Of a stretch of DNA of 64,000 nucleotides, positions 9,212 to 18,790 are shown one piece after another. Origin of the DNA: Variovorax beijingensis (GTDB lineage: Bacteria; Pseudomonadota; Gammaproteobacteria; Burkholderiales; Burkholderiaceae_C); assembly GCF_003951285.1 (NCBI RefSeq), contig NZ_RXFQ01000001.1, forward strand, positions 1 through 64,000. Reading direction: 5' to 3'. The position numbers were made by a program, and so were the translations under genes. The notes under the pieces were generated by a model, which ran no database searches, was not told the origin of the DNA, and worked only from the letters and a program-made list of their open reading frames with translations. Position 1 is the first letter of the stretch. Each line of letters starts with the position of its first letter.

Positions 9212-9846
9212 TCCGGCTCTACGACTACGCCCTGTCGGGCAACTGCTTCAAGGTGCGGCAGATGCTCGCCTGGCTCGGCATCGACTACCAGCGAGTGCCG
9301 GTCGACTTCCATCCCGGCCGCGAGCACCGGTCGGCCGCGTTCCTGGCAGAGGTCAACCCGCTGGGCCAGCTTCCGGTGATCGACGACGACGGCTTCGTGC
9401 TGCGCGACGCGCAGGCCATCCTCGTCTATCTCGCGAGCAAGCATGACGCCGAGGGCCGCTGGTACCCCGCCGATCCGCAGTTGCGCGGCCAGGTCACGAT
9501 GTGGTTCGCCACTGCCGACGAGCTCACTCGCACCGCCTCGGCGGCGCGGCTGCACGACGCCTTCGGCTACGAGAATCTCGACATCGAGGCCTGCCGGCGC
9601 GGCGCGCATGCGGCCCTTCGCCTGCTGGACGACCACCTGGCCGAGCGCGCCAGCGAGGGCCGGCAATGGCTGGCCGGCTCGCGTGCGACCGTGGCCGACC
9701 TGGCCTGCTTTCCCTATGCCGCCCTCGCCGGCGAAGGCGGTATTTCGCTGGACGAATACCCCGCCCTGCGACACTGGATCTGGAACTTCCGCCACCTGCC
9801 CGGCTTCATCGGAATGTCGGGTATCTTTGCCGCCGGGGCGGCCTGA
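9208..9846 (+). CDS. Glutathione S-transferase family protein
   Basis: The protein has 212 residues with the two-part GST layout. The N-terminal thioredoxin-like domain has YDYALSGNCFKVRQML, NPLGQLPVIDD and the glutathione-binding DAQAILVYLA; the helical C-terminal domain follows. The start overlaps the stop of the preceding oxygenase gene, so the three genes 7660-9846 form a transcription unit. The role may be glutathione conjugation of an oxidised product, or detoxification linked to the glutathione-dependent formaldehyde genes that follow. This is inferred from position only. Confidence 0.9.
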   Translation: MIRLYDYALSGNCFKVRQMLAWLGIDYQRVPVDFHPGREHRSAAFLAEVNPLGQLPVIDDDGFVLRDAQAILVYLASKHDAEGRWYPADPQLRGQVTMWFATADELTRTASAARLHDAFGYENLDIEACRRGAHAALRLLDDHLAERASEGRQWLAGSRATVADLACFPYAALAGEGGISLDEYPALRHWIWNFRHLPGFIGMSGIFAAGAA

Positions 9847-9887
9847 ACGCCGGCCTCGCTATCCTTGTCCCTTTGCCCTGAAGCGCC

Positions 9888-10994
<1,107 letters not shown>

Positions 10995-11014
10995 CCTCGA
11001 GGAGAACGCCCGCC

Positions 11015-11941
11015 ATGAACCGCATGGAGCCCTTGCGCAGGATCGAAGCGGGCGTCCTCGAGGTCGCCTACTACGAAACGGGTCCCTCGGGCGGCCCGCC
11101 CGTGCTGCTGATGCACGGCTTTCCGTACGACATCCACACCTACGCGGAAGTCGCGCCGATGCTTGCCGGGCAAGGCTGCCGCGTGATCGTCCCGTACATG
11201 CGCGGCTACGGCGCCACCCGCTTCCTGAGCGATGCCACGCCGCGCTCGGGCGAACAGGCGGCCTTCGGCGCCGACCTGCTCGCGCTGCTCGACGCGCTGA
11301 AGATCGAACGCGCGGTGCTCGCCGGCTACGACTGGGGCGGCCGCGCCGCCTGCGTGGTGGCGGCGCTGTGGCCCGAGCGCTGCGCGGGGCTGGTCTCGCT
11401 CAACAGCTACAACATCCAGAACATCGCCAAGGCGATGGAGCCCGACACGCCCGAAAACGAGCACAGCCTCTGGTACCAGTACTACTTCCACAGCGAGCGC
11501 GGCCGCGCCGGCCTGGCCAAGGACCGCAGGGCGCTCACGCGGCTGCTGTGGCGGCTCTGGTCGCCGACCTGGACGTTCGACGAGGCCACCTTCGAGCGCA
11601 GCGCCGCGGCCTTCGATCACCTTGATTTCGTCGAGGTGGTGATCCACTCGTACCGGCACCGTTTCGGCCTGGTTGCGGGCGACCCGGCCTACGCGGACAT
11701 CGAGCGCCGGCTGGCCGCGCAGCCCGCCATCACCGTGCCCGCCATCACCTTCGACGGCATCGACGATGGCGTGCGGCCGCCCGCCGACGCCTCGGCCCAT
11801 GCGCAGCGCTTCAGCGGCCCGCGCTCGCACCGCCTGGTGCCCGGTGCGGGCCACAACCTGCCGCAGGAGGCGCCGCGCATCTTTGCCGACGCCGTGCTCG
11901 AACTCGTGCCCGCACTGCGGCACAACAACACCCTCCGATGA
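11015..11941 (+). CDS. Alpha/beta hydrolase with aspartate nucleophile (epoxide hydrolase / dehalogenase type)
   Basis: The protein has 308 residues. It has the oxyanion-hole HGFP and a nucleophile elbow GYDWGG with Asp at residue 106 in place of serine; a late GAGHNLPQE carries the catalytic histidine. Aspartate at this position is typical of epoxide hydrolases and haloalkane or haloacetate dehalogenases, which form an alkyl-enzyme ester. GGAG at 11001-11004 supports the ATG at 11015. The gene sits between frmA and fghA, 20 bp after frmA and overlapping fghA by 4 bp, so it is expressed with formaldehyde oxidation. The substrate is unknown. Confidence 0.85.
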   Translation: MNRMEPLRRIEAGVLEVAYYETGPSGGPPVLLMHGFPYDIHTYAEVAPMLAGQGCRVIVPYMRGYGATRFLSDATPRSGEQAAFGADLLALLDALKIERAVLAGYDWGGRAACVVAALWPERCAGLVSLNSYNIQNIAKAMEPDTPENEHSLWYQYYFHSERGRAGLAKDRRALTRLLWRLWSPTWTFDEATFERSAAAFDHLDFVEVVIHSYRHRFGLVAGDPAYADIERRLAAQPAITVPAITFDGIDDGVRPPADASAHAQRFSGPRSHRLVPGAGHNLPQEAPRIFADAVLELVPALRHNNTLR

Positions 11942-12813
11942 CCGACTCCCTCAAGACCCTTTCCGAGCACCATGCCTTCGGCGGCGTGCAGAGCTTCCAC
12001 GAGCACGCCTCGCACGAGATCGGCCTGCCGATGCGCTTTTCGGTCTACCTGCCGCCGCAGGCCGCGCACGAGCGCGTGCCGGCCCTGCTCTACCTTGCGG
12101 GGCTGACCTGCAACGAAGAAACCTTTGCAGTGAAGGCCGGTGCGCAGCGCATGGCCGCCAGCCTGGGCCTGGCGCTGATCGCGCCCGACACCAGCCCGCG
12201 CGGCAGCATTGCCGAAAACCTGCCGGGCGCCACCGCCCACTGGGACTTCGGTGTTGGCGCGGGCTTCTACCTCGACGCCACCGAGGCGCCCTGGTCCACC
12301 CACTGGCGCATGGAAAGCTGGATCGTGCACGAGCTGCTGCCGCTGGTAGGGCGGCACTTCGCCATCGACGACCAGCACCTGGGCATCTTCGGCCATTCGA
12401 TGGGCGGCCACGGTGCGCTCACGCTGGCGCTGCGGCATCCTGGGCGCTTCAAGTCCTTGTCGGCGTTCGCGCCCATCTGCGCGCCCACGCAATGCCCGTG
12501 GGGCCAGAAGGCGTTCGGCGGCTACCTGGGTGAGCCCGGCGGCGACCGTGCGCAATGGCTCGCGCACGACGCCAGCGCGCTCATGAAATCGCAGACTGCC
12601 GCGCCCTATCCGCAAGGCATATTGATCGACCAGGGGCTGGCCGACAAATTCCTGGCCGAGCAGCTATGCCCCGAAGCCTTCGAGGCCGCCTGCTTTGCCG
12701 CCGGCCAGCCGCTCACGCTGCGCCGCCATGCGGGCTACGACCACGGCTACTACTTCATCCAGACCTTCATGGCGGACCACATCGCGCACCACGCGCAGAC
12801 GCTGCGCGGCTGA
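11938..12813 (+). CDS. fghA: S-formylglutathione hydrolase
   Basis: The protein has 291 residues. It shows the esterase-D family pattern: LYLAGLTCNEETF, the nucleophile motif GHSMGGHG with Ser154, and the late GYDHGYYFI carrying the catalytic histidine. It hydrolyses S-formylglutathione to formate and glutathione, the second step after FrmA. Translation is coupled to the preceding hydrolase by an ATGA overlap. Confidence 0.95.
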   Translation: MTDSLKTLSEHHAFGGVQSFHEHASHEIGLPMRFSVYLPPQAAHERVPALLYLAGLTCNEETFAVKAGAQRMAASLGLALIAPDTSPRGSIAENLPGATAHWDFGVGAGFYLDATEAPWSTHWRMESWIVHELLPLVGRHFAIDDQHLGIFGHSMGGHGALTLALRHPGRFKSLSAFAPICAPTQCPWGQKAFGGYLGEPGGDRAQWLAHDASALMKSQTAAPYPQGILIDQGLADKFLAEQLCPEAFEAACFAAGQPLTLRRHAGYDHGYYFIQTFMADHIAHHAQTLRG

Positions 12814-12849
12814 TCGACCGCGAACCGCGGGCGGCTTATCATGGGGCGC

Positions 12850-13353
12850 ATGTCCGCAGCACAGATTCCCGCCTTCCAGTTGCGGTCCCGCGACGGCGCC
12901 GCCGAAGAGAGCCTGGCGCTGGCCGGCATCTGGCGCCGCGCCTGGATTGCGGCCAACCGGAATGCCGCCGTCATCGAGCCGATCACGCATTGGCTGCGGC
13001 GCGTGCAAACCGAATTCGTACCGCCCGCCGACGTGGTGCTGGCCGAGCGCGAAGGCCAGGTGCTCGCCTTCATGGTGCTGCTGGTGCGGCGCGAATACGT
13101 GGCGCAGTTGTTCGTCGAACCGCATCTTCGCAACCAGGGCCTCGGGCAGGCGCTGCTCGACGAAGCCAGCGTGCGCATGCCGCTCGGCTGGAAGCTTCAC
13201 GTGGCCACCAGCAACACCGCGGCGCAGCGCTTCTACGAACGCTACGGCCTGGTGCGCGGCGCGGTCGACCGGCACCCGGCCAGCGGGCGCGAACGGGTCG
13301 CCTACCATTGGTATCCGGCGAGCCCGCCGCGGCAGCCGCGGCGCACCGGCTGA
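12850..13353 (+). CDS. GNAT family N-acetyltransferase
   Basis: The protein has 167 residues from the second ATG at 12850. An in-frame ATG at 12841 is also possible, but a TATCAT just upstream suggests a short leader and the later start. The acetyl-CoA-binding motif appears as VEPHLRNQGLGQALLDEA, followed by the typical NTAAQRFYERYGLV end. Substrate unknown. It lies 36 bp after fghA on the same strand. Confidence 0.85.
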   Translation: MSAAQIPAFQLRSRDGAAEESLALAGIWRRAWIAANRNAAVIEPITHWLRRVQTEFVPPADVVLAEREGQVLAFMVLLVRREYVAQLFVEPHLRNQGLGQALLDEASVRMPLGWKLHVATSNTAAQRFYERYGLVRGAVDRHPASGRERVAYHWYPASPPRQPRRTG

Positions 13354-13379
13354 GCGCCTTCTTCCCCTGCCCTTTCTCC

Positions 13380-13769
13380 ATGCGCATCGATCACATTGCC
13401 CTCTGGACCACCGATCTCGACCGCTGCAAGCGCTTCTACGTCGACTACTTCGGTGCCACGGCCGGGGCCGGCTATGTCAATCCGGCCAAGGGCTTTGCCT
13501 CCTGCTTCCTGAGCCTGGGCGACGGCGCGCGCATCGAGGCCATGACCACCCGCACGCTCTCGCCGGTGCCCGCCGAACCCGGCGCCCAGCGCATGGGCTG
13601 GACGCACCTGGCCATCAGCGTGGGTTCGGAGGCTGCGGTCGACGAACTGACGCAACGGCTCAAGTCGGACGGCCACCCGCTCCTCGACGGCCCGCGCCGC
13701 ACCGGCGACGGCTACTACGAGAGCGTGGTGCTCGACCCCGACGGCAACCGCATCGAGATCACCGCATGA
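13380..13769 (+). CDS. VOC family (glyoxalase-like) protein
   Basis: The protein has 129 residues with the two beta-alpha-beta-beta-beta repeats of the vicinal oxygen chelate fold. It begins MRIDHIALWTTDLDRCKRFY; HLAISVGSE and the final LDPDGNRIEI supply typical metal-side residues (H, H, E). It could be a lyase, isomerase or resistance-type protein; sequence alone does not tell. It is 26 bp after the acetyltransferase and 19 bp before the TfoX-like gene. Confidence 0.88.
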   Translation: MRIDHIALWTTDLDRCKRFYVDYFGATAGAGYVNPAKGFASCFLSLGDGARIEAMTTRTLSPVPAEPGAQRMGWTHLAISVGSEAAVDELTQRLKSDGHPLLDGPRRTGDGYYESVVLDPDGNRIEITA

Positions 13770-13788
13770 GCCGCACAAAGCCTGCCCG

Positions 13789-14199
13789 ATGAGCGCATTC
13801 GTACAGAGCCTGCACGAAGTTTTCGAGCGCCTCGGCCGCATCGAGACGCGCCGCATGTTCGGCGGCCACGGCGTGTGGCACGAGGGCCGCATGATCGCGC
13901 TCGTTGCCAAGGACACGCTCTACCTCAAGTCCGATGCCGGCAGTGCCGAGCATTTCGACAAGCTGAACCTGCCGCCCTTCACCTATGTGCGCGAAGGCAA
14001 GGCGATGCCGATGTCGTACCGGTTGGCCCCGGCCGATCTTTTCGAAGACCGCGAGGAAGCCGCGCTCTGGGGCCGCCGCGCCTACGAGGCAGCCCTGCGT
14101 TCAGGCCAGCCGCCAAAGCAGAAAAAGACCGCGGCTGCCGCCAGGAAAGCTCCCGCCAGGAAAGCCCCAGTGAAGAAAAAGAAAGCAGCCTCCTCGTGA
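13789..14199 (+). CDS. TfoX N-terminal domain protein with basic tail
   Basis: The protein has 136 residues. The first ~100 match the TfoX_N fold (RRMFGGHGVWHEGRMIALV, then LYLKSD). Full-length TfoX/Sxy activates competence genes in gamma-proteobacteria, but single-domain members have no established role. After residue ~105 it ends in an Ala/Lys-rich tail with several KKK and APARKAP repeats, resembling histone-H1-like tails, so nucleic-acid contact is plausible. Its stop overlaps the following gene. Confidence 0.82.
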   Translation: MSAFVQSLHEVFERLGRIETRRMFGGHGVWHEGRMIALVAKDTLYLKSDAGSAEHFDKLNLPPFTYVREGKAMPMSYRLAPADLFEDREEAALWGRRAYEAALRSGQPPKQKKTAAAARKAPARKAPVKKKKAASS

Positions 14200-14807
14200 G
14201 CGACAACCCTCCCGCATTGCCGCCCCTTCCCGAGCGCGAGCAGATCGCGCTGCTCGAACCCTTCGAAGGCCTGGGCCTGAAAGACATCGTGGTCGTTTCC
14301 ACGCTGCAGGACGCCGAACATGCCGCCGCCGAATTGCTGGCCGCCGGCGTTGCCGGCTTCGACACCGAATCCAAGCCCACCTTCGCGAAGAACGAGGTCT
14401 CGGGCGGCCCGCACGTGGTGCAGTTCGCAACGCGAGAGACCGCCTGGCTGTTCCAGTTGCACCGCACCGAATGCAACCCGGTGGTTGCAACGCTGATTGC
14501 TTCCACCGAACTGCGCAAGGTCGGCTTCGGCCTTTCGACCGATCTCACGCTGATACGCAGCCGCCTCGCCATCGAGCCGAAGGCGGTGTTCGACATCGAC
14601 AGCGAGTTCCGCCGCCGCGGCTACCGCAAGTCGGTGGGCGTGAAGGCGGCCGTGGCGCTGGTGTTCAACCGGCGCTTCATGAAGTCGCGCAAGGCGACCA
14701 CCTCGAACTGGGCCAACAGGCAGCTGACCGAAGCGCAGATGCGCTACGCGGCCAACGACGCCTATGCGTCGATCCGCGTGTTCGATGCGCTGTTCGCCAA
14801 GCCCTAG
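14196..14807 (+). CDS. 3'-5' exonuclease, DEDDy family
   Basis: The protein has 203 residues starting at the GTG that overlaps the previous stop (GTGA). The RNase D-like core is visible: AGFDTESKP gives the first D and E, the segment near KVGFGLSTDL a further D, and AANDAYASIRVFDAL the last D with tyrosine. It probably degrades RNA or DNA from the 3' end; the natural substrate is not known. It converges with the esterase gene, overlapping it by 4 bp. Confidence 0.85.
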   Translation: MSDNPPALPPLPEREQIALLEPFEGLGLKDIVVVSTLQDAEHAAAELLAAGVAGFDTESKPTFAKNEVSGGPHVVQFATRETAWLFQLHRTECNPVVATLIASTELRKVGFGLSTDLTLIRSRLAIEPKAVFDIDSEFRRRGYRKSVGVKAAVALVFNRRFMKSRKATTSNWANRQLTEAQMRYAANDAYASIRVFDALFAKP

Positions 14808-15532
14808 TCCCGCCCCGCCTCCAGGATCGCCTGCGCCAGCCGCTTCGGGTTCGAGAAGAACATCTCGTGGCTGCCGGGGCACTCCACCAGCCTGAACAAG
14901 CCGAGCCGCTCCGACAGGCGTGGATGCCACGGCAAGCCGTGCGGCATGGCCGTGTCCTGCAGGCAGTTGAGGTACGACTTGCCGATCCGCAGCGCCGCCA
15001 GCGGCTCGCGCAGCCGGATCTTGTCCGTGAAGGTGCGGTAGGGATGCGGATTCAGCCGCTCGTAGCTTGCCTGCGCGAGCGGCAGGTCTGCATCGTTGAT
15101 GAAGGCTTCGCGCCAGATCTCGAACGGCAGGCTCACCGCGTTGCCATTGGCTGCGGCCAGGGCGTCGAACATCGCGACGTAGTGCGGGGGCACCATGTCG
15201 TTGAGCGATTCGCCATCGAGCGGCACGAAGGCATTGACGTAGACCAGGCGCCGCAGCCGCTGCGCCATGCGGTCCGCCACGCCCGAGATCACCATGCCGC
15301 CGTAGCTGTGGCCCACCAGGCGAACGTCCACCAGGTCCTGCTCCTCGATGAAGCGAACGGCCGAGTCGATCGCATCGGCCAGGCCGGTGCGCGAACGGTC
15401 GTCGCCGGCGCGGTTGCCCGCGAGCGTGGGGCAATGCACGTGGTGGCCGGCCTCGCGCAGGCCGGCGGCCACCGCCTCCATCTCGGCCCCGGTGTGCCAG
15501 GCGCCGTGGATCAGAACATAGGTGTCGGACAT
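14804..15532 (-). CDS. Alpha/beta hydrolase, EstC / salicylate-esterase type
   Basis: The protein has 242 residues. It opens with TYVLIHGAWHTG, has the nucleophile elbow GHSYGGMV and ends with a GSHEMFFSNP segment carrying the catalytic histidine. This pattern is shared by plant methyl-salicylate esterases and bacterial EstC-like esterases. It is followed 125 bp upstream by the AraC-type regulator on the same strand, which may control it. Substrate unknown. Confidence 0.85.
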   Translation of the reverse strand: MSDTYVLIHGAWHTGAEMEAVAAGLREAGHHVHCPTLAGNRAGDDRSRTGLADAIDSAVRFIEEQDLVDVRLVGHSYGGMVISGVADRMAQRLRRLVYVNAFVPLDGESLNDMVPPHYVAMFDALAAANGNAVSLPFEIWREAFINDADLPLAQASYERLNPHPYRTFTDKIRLREPLAALRIGKSYLNCLQDTAMPHGLPWHPRLSERLGLFRLVECPGSHEMFFSNPKRLAQAILEAGRD

Positions 15533-15657
15533 GGGTGTCTCCTTCTGCGTCGTCGTCGTCGTTGAACAGGGACGACTTTAGGAAACACGAGGCGGCGCGA
15601 ATGGCCGCTCGCTGCCAGGTCCATGGCCGATTTGCGCCTGCCTATCCTCGCTTTGCC

Positions 15658-16632
15658 TCAGCGCTGGCGCCGCAAGGCACCCGGCGTCGTGCCGAGGTGC
15701 CGGCTGAATTGGCGAACGAAGTGGGACGCATCGGCAAGCCCGACGCGCAAGCCGATTTCCGCAATGCTCAGGCGATCGAAGCGCGCATCGCCAAGCATGC
15801 GCCGCGCCACCTGCATGCGAAAGCCGGCCAGCGCGGCGGCGAAGGTGGTCGCCCCTTCGCTCAGGCAGCGGTGCAGGCTGCGCTCCGAGATGCCCAGTCC
15901 GCGCGCCACGCTGGCAGCCGTCAGGCCCGGTTCGGCGTGGCGTTCGCGCGTGGCGTCGAGCACACGGCGGCGCAGCGCGGCACGGGCGCTTTCGCCGGGC
16001 GCGGCCGGCCCGCCCGCTTCGCACGCCGTGCCGGTGGCAAGTGCGAGCAGCCCGCCAAGGTGATCGGTCAGCAAGGCCGCGGGCAGCGGCGGCTTCAATG
16101 CGCCCTGCGGAGAAAGCTGCTGGGCAAAGCCGCTCAGCACGCGGCCCCAGCCGGACTGCCCGTCGATGCGCCGCGCCACCTGGCCGCCGGCATCGGGAAG
16201 CCACGACTCGACCCACGCGGTCGGCAGTTCGAGCGACAGCGTATCGGCAGACTGGAGCAGGTGAAGTTCATAGCAGCGCCGCGAATCGACCAGCACCAGG
16301 TCGCCCGGCAGCATGCGCGCCGAGCGGCCGTCCTGCACGGCGACCCAGGGCGAATCGGTCTTGCACAGCAGGTAGTAGTAGTTGCTGCTGCTGTGGGCAA
16401 TGGCCCGGCGCGTGCGATACACGTCCTGCGCACTGCCGCGGACCCGGTTCACGCCAATGGCACCCAGCGGTGCGGATTCGAGCGTGGCGCCGAAGCTGCC
16501 GGCCAGGGAACTGGTCACGTCCATTTCGAGAAAGCCTTCGCACACCGCGCCGATCCAGTAGTCCAGCCGCCGCGCCGGCGGCACGGCGTCGGTGGACCAG
16601 GTGTGGACCGCGGGCGAGGCATTTGCGTTCAT
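15658..16632 (-). CDS. AraC family transcriptional regulator
   Basis: The protein has 324 residues from the start at MNANASPAV. An upstream in-frame ATG is less likely because its extension looks non-coding. An N-terminal AraC-binding-like domain (about 1-190) precedes the two helix-turn-helix segments: SVARGLGISERSLHRCLSEG, then IAEIGLRVGLADASHFVRQF. It is divergent from gnd with 119 bp between the starts, and reads toward the esterase gene. It most likely controls the esterase or itself; the inducer is unknown. Confidence 0.88.
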   Translation of the reverse strand: MNANASPAVHTWSTDAVPPARRLDYWIGAVCEGFLEMDVTSSLAGSFGATLESAPLGAIGVNRVRGSAQDVYRTRRAIAHSSSNYYYLLCKTDSPWVAVQDGRSARMLPGDLVLVDSRRCYELHLLQSADTLSLELPTAWVESWLPDAGGQVARRIDGQSGWGRVLSGFAQQLSPQGALKPPLPAALLTDHLGGLLALATGTACEAGGPAAPGESARAALRRRVLDATRERHAEPGLTAASVARGLGISERSLHRCLSEGATTFAAALAGFRMQVARRMLGDARFDRLSIAEIGLRVGLADASHFVRQFSRHLGTTPGALRRQR

Positions 16633-16751
16633 CGCGCCAACATAACCAAGCCGCGCGCGCTTGCCAAGCGGGTATAGACGCCCTCCCATGGCAGCGCCCC
16701 GGTGCCCCCGGCACAATGCCCGTCACATTCACCGCAGACGAAAGAAGGGCC

Positions 16752-18176
16752 ATGAGCAACAACAAAAGCGATTTCGGGTTGATCGGCCTGGCCGTGATGG
16801 GCCAGAACCTGGTGCTGAACGTGGAAAGCCGCGGCTTCCAGGTCAGCGTCTACAACCGCACCGAAGCCACCACCGAAGCCTTCGTGGCCGCCAACCCCGG
16901 CAAGAAGCTGGTCGGCGCGAAGACGCTGGAGGAGTTCGTGCAGAGCCTGGCCCGGCCGCGCAAGATCCAGATCATGGTGAAGGCCGGCGCACCGGTCGAC
17001 CAGGTCATCGAGCAGCTGATCCCGCTGCTCGACAAGGACGACATCGTGATCGACGGCGGCAACAGCCTCTACACCGACACCGAGCGCCGCGACGCCTACC
17101 TCCAGACCAAGGGCCTGCGCTTCATCGGCGCGGGCGTGTCGGGCGGCGAGGAAGGCGCGCGCAAGGGCCCGTCGATCATGCCGGGCGGACCGCTCTCCAC
17201 CTGGGAAGTGATGAAGCCGATCTTCGAGAGCATCGCGGCCAAGGTGGACGGCGAGCCCTGCGTGATCCACATCGGCCCCGGCGGCGCGGGCCACTACGTG
17301 AAGATGGTGCACAACGGCATCGAGTACGGCGACATGCAGCTGATCTGTGAGGCCTACAGCCTGTTCAAGGCCGCCGGCTTCAGCACCGACGAGATGGCGG
17401 CAGTCTTCAACGAATGGAACGAGGGCGAGCTGCAGAGCTACCTGATCCAGATCACCGCCAAGGCCCTCGAGCAGAAGGACCCGGAGACCGGCCAGCCGAT
17501 CGTCGAGCTCATTCTCGACAAGGCCGGCCAGAAAGGCACGGGCCAGTGGACGCTGGTCAACGCGGCCGAGAATGCGGTGGTCATCAGCACCATCAACGCC
17601 GCCGTGGAGGCGCGCGTGCTGTCGTCGCAGAAGAAGGCGCGCATGGCGGCCAGCAAGCTGCTGCAGGGGCCGAAGGTCGAACTCTCGCTCGACAAGAAGG
17701 CGCTGGTGGCCAAGGTGCACGACGCACTCTATGCCTCGAAGGTGGTCAGCTACACGCAGGGCTTCGACCTGATCCAGACCATGGGCGAGAAGAAAGCGTG
17801 GAAGCTCGACCTCGGCCGCATCGCGGCCATCTGGCGCGGCGGCTGCATCATCCGCGCGCGCTTCCTGAACCGCATCACCGACGCCTACCGCAGCGACCCG
17901 TCACTGGGCAACCTGATGCTCGACCCCTTCTTCAAGGACCTGCTCAACCGCACGCAGCAGAACTGGCGCGAGGTGGTGGCGCTGGCGGTGAGCAACGGCA
18001 TTCCGGTACCGGCGTTCAGCGCCTCGCTCGCCTACTACGACAGCTACCGCACCGAGCGGCTGCCCGCAAACCTGCTGCAGGCGCAGCGGGACTTCTTCGG
18101 GGCCCACACCTACGAGCGCGTGGACAAGCCGGCCGGCGAGTTCTTCCACACCAACTGGCCGGAAGTCATCGGCTGA
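16752..18176 (+). CDS. gnd: 6-phosphogluconate dehydrogenase, decarboxylating
   Basis: The protein has 474 residues, a normal length. The NADP-binding GLAVMGQNLVLN opens the protein. The substrate segment GAGVSGGEEGARKGPSIMPGG and the catalytic region HYVKMVHNGIEYGDMQ are intact. It makes ribulose 5-phosphate, CO2 and NADPH in the oxidative pentose phosphate pathway. It faces the gluconokinase gene that supplies its substrate, so the two form a convergent gluconate-use pair. The ATG at 16752 follows AAGAAGG. Confidence 0.97.
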   Translation: MSNNKSDFGLIGLAVMGQNLVLNVESRGFQVSVYNRTEATTEAFVAANPGKKLVGAKTLEEFVQSLARPRKIQIMVKAGAPVDQVIEQLIPLLDKDDIVIDGGNSLYTDTERRDAYLQTKGLRFIGAGVSGGEEGARKGPSIMPGGPLSTWEVMKPIFESIAAKVDGEPCVIHIGPGGAGHYVKMVHNGIEYGDMQLICEAYSLFKAAGFSTDEMAAVFNEWNEGELQSYLIQITAKALEQKDPETGQPIVELILDKAGQKGTGQWTLVNAAENAVVISTINAAVEARVLSSQKKARMAASKLLQGPKVELSLDKKALVAKVHDALYASKVVSYTQGFDLIQTMGEKKAWKLDLGRIAAIWRGGCIIRARFLNRITDAYRSDPSLGNLMLDPFFKDLLNRTQQNWREVVALAVSNGIPVPAFSASLAYYDSYRTERLPANLLQAQRDFFGAHTYERVDKPAGEFFHTNWPEVIG

Positions 18177-18192
18177 CCCCTGCAAATCAGCC
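18171..18192. terminator. Shared inverted repeat over the gnd and gluconokinase stop codons
   Basis: GGCTGA (18171-18176) and TCAGCC (18187-18192) are perfect 6-bp arms with a 10-nt loop. The left arm contains the gnd stop codon and the right arm the gluconokinase stop codon on the other strand. No long T-run is present on either side. It may act as a short bidirectional terminator. Confidence 0.4.
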
Positions 18193-18693
18193 CGCAGGCA
18201 ACCAGGCCTTCACCTGCCCGACCAGCACCCCCAGCGGCTCGGTTGCGTCGACCGCGAGCACGCCGGGCTCGCCGACCGGTGACTCCAGCGTCGCGAACTG
18301 GTTGGCCACCAGGCTCGCGGGGAAGGTGTGCTCGCCCGCGCCGGCCCGCGCGGCCACGCGGCGTTCGGATTCGGCGCGTTCGATCGCCATGAACACGAAG
18401 CGCAGGCCCGGCACGGCCGCCCGCAACTGTTCCCGGTAGCTGCGCTTGAGCGCGGAACAGGTCAGCACCGCCCCCTGCGGCGCAGCGGCCAGCTTCTGTC
18501 CCAGCGTCGCGAGCCAGCCGGCGCGGTCCGCGTCGGTCAGCGCGATGCCGCGGCTCATCTTCTCGACATTGGCCGGCGGGTGGTAGTCGTCGCCCTCGAT
18601 CAGCGGCAGCCCGAACCCCACCGCCAGCGCGGCCCCGAGGCTCGATTTGCCGCAGCCCGAAACACCCATCACGACCAGCCATGGCCCGTTCAT
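18187..18693 (-). CDS. gntK: Gluconokinase
   Basis: The protein has 168 residues from the start at MNGPWLVVMG. Walker A is GVSGCGKSS, then EGDDYHPPANVEKMSRG and LTCSALKRSYREQLR, all typical of the GntK/GntV family. It phosphorylates D-gluconate to 6-phosphogluconate, the substrate of the convergent gnd. Some upstream in-frame sequence is open but does not resemble the family. Confidence 0.95.
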   Translation of the reverse strand: MNGPWLVVMGVSGCGKSSLGAALAVGFGLPLIEGDDYHPPANVEKMSRGIALTDADRAGWLATLGQKLAAAPQGAVLTCSALKRSYREQLRAAVPGLRFVFMAIERAESERRVAARAGAGEHTFPASLVANQFATLESPVGEPGVLAVDATEPLGVLVGQVKAWLPAG

Positions 18694-18790
18694 ACATACC
18701 CTTCTTGATGAAACCGCGGAGATATTCTCCGTCCATCCGCGGAACTTGAATCCACTTCCGTTGGGACAGGCACCACCGCCGCGGCCAATC

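Noticed and set aside
15545..15565. GTC trinucleotide run upstream of the esterase gene
   Set aside because: Five short repeats in a GC-rich spacer. There is no sign that they are more than simple sequence.
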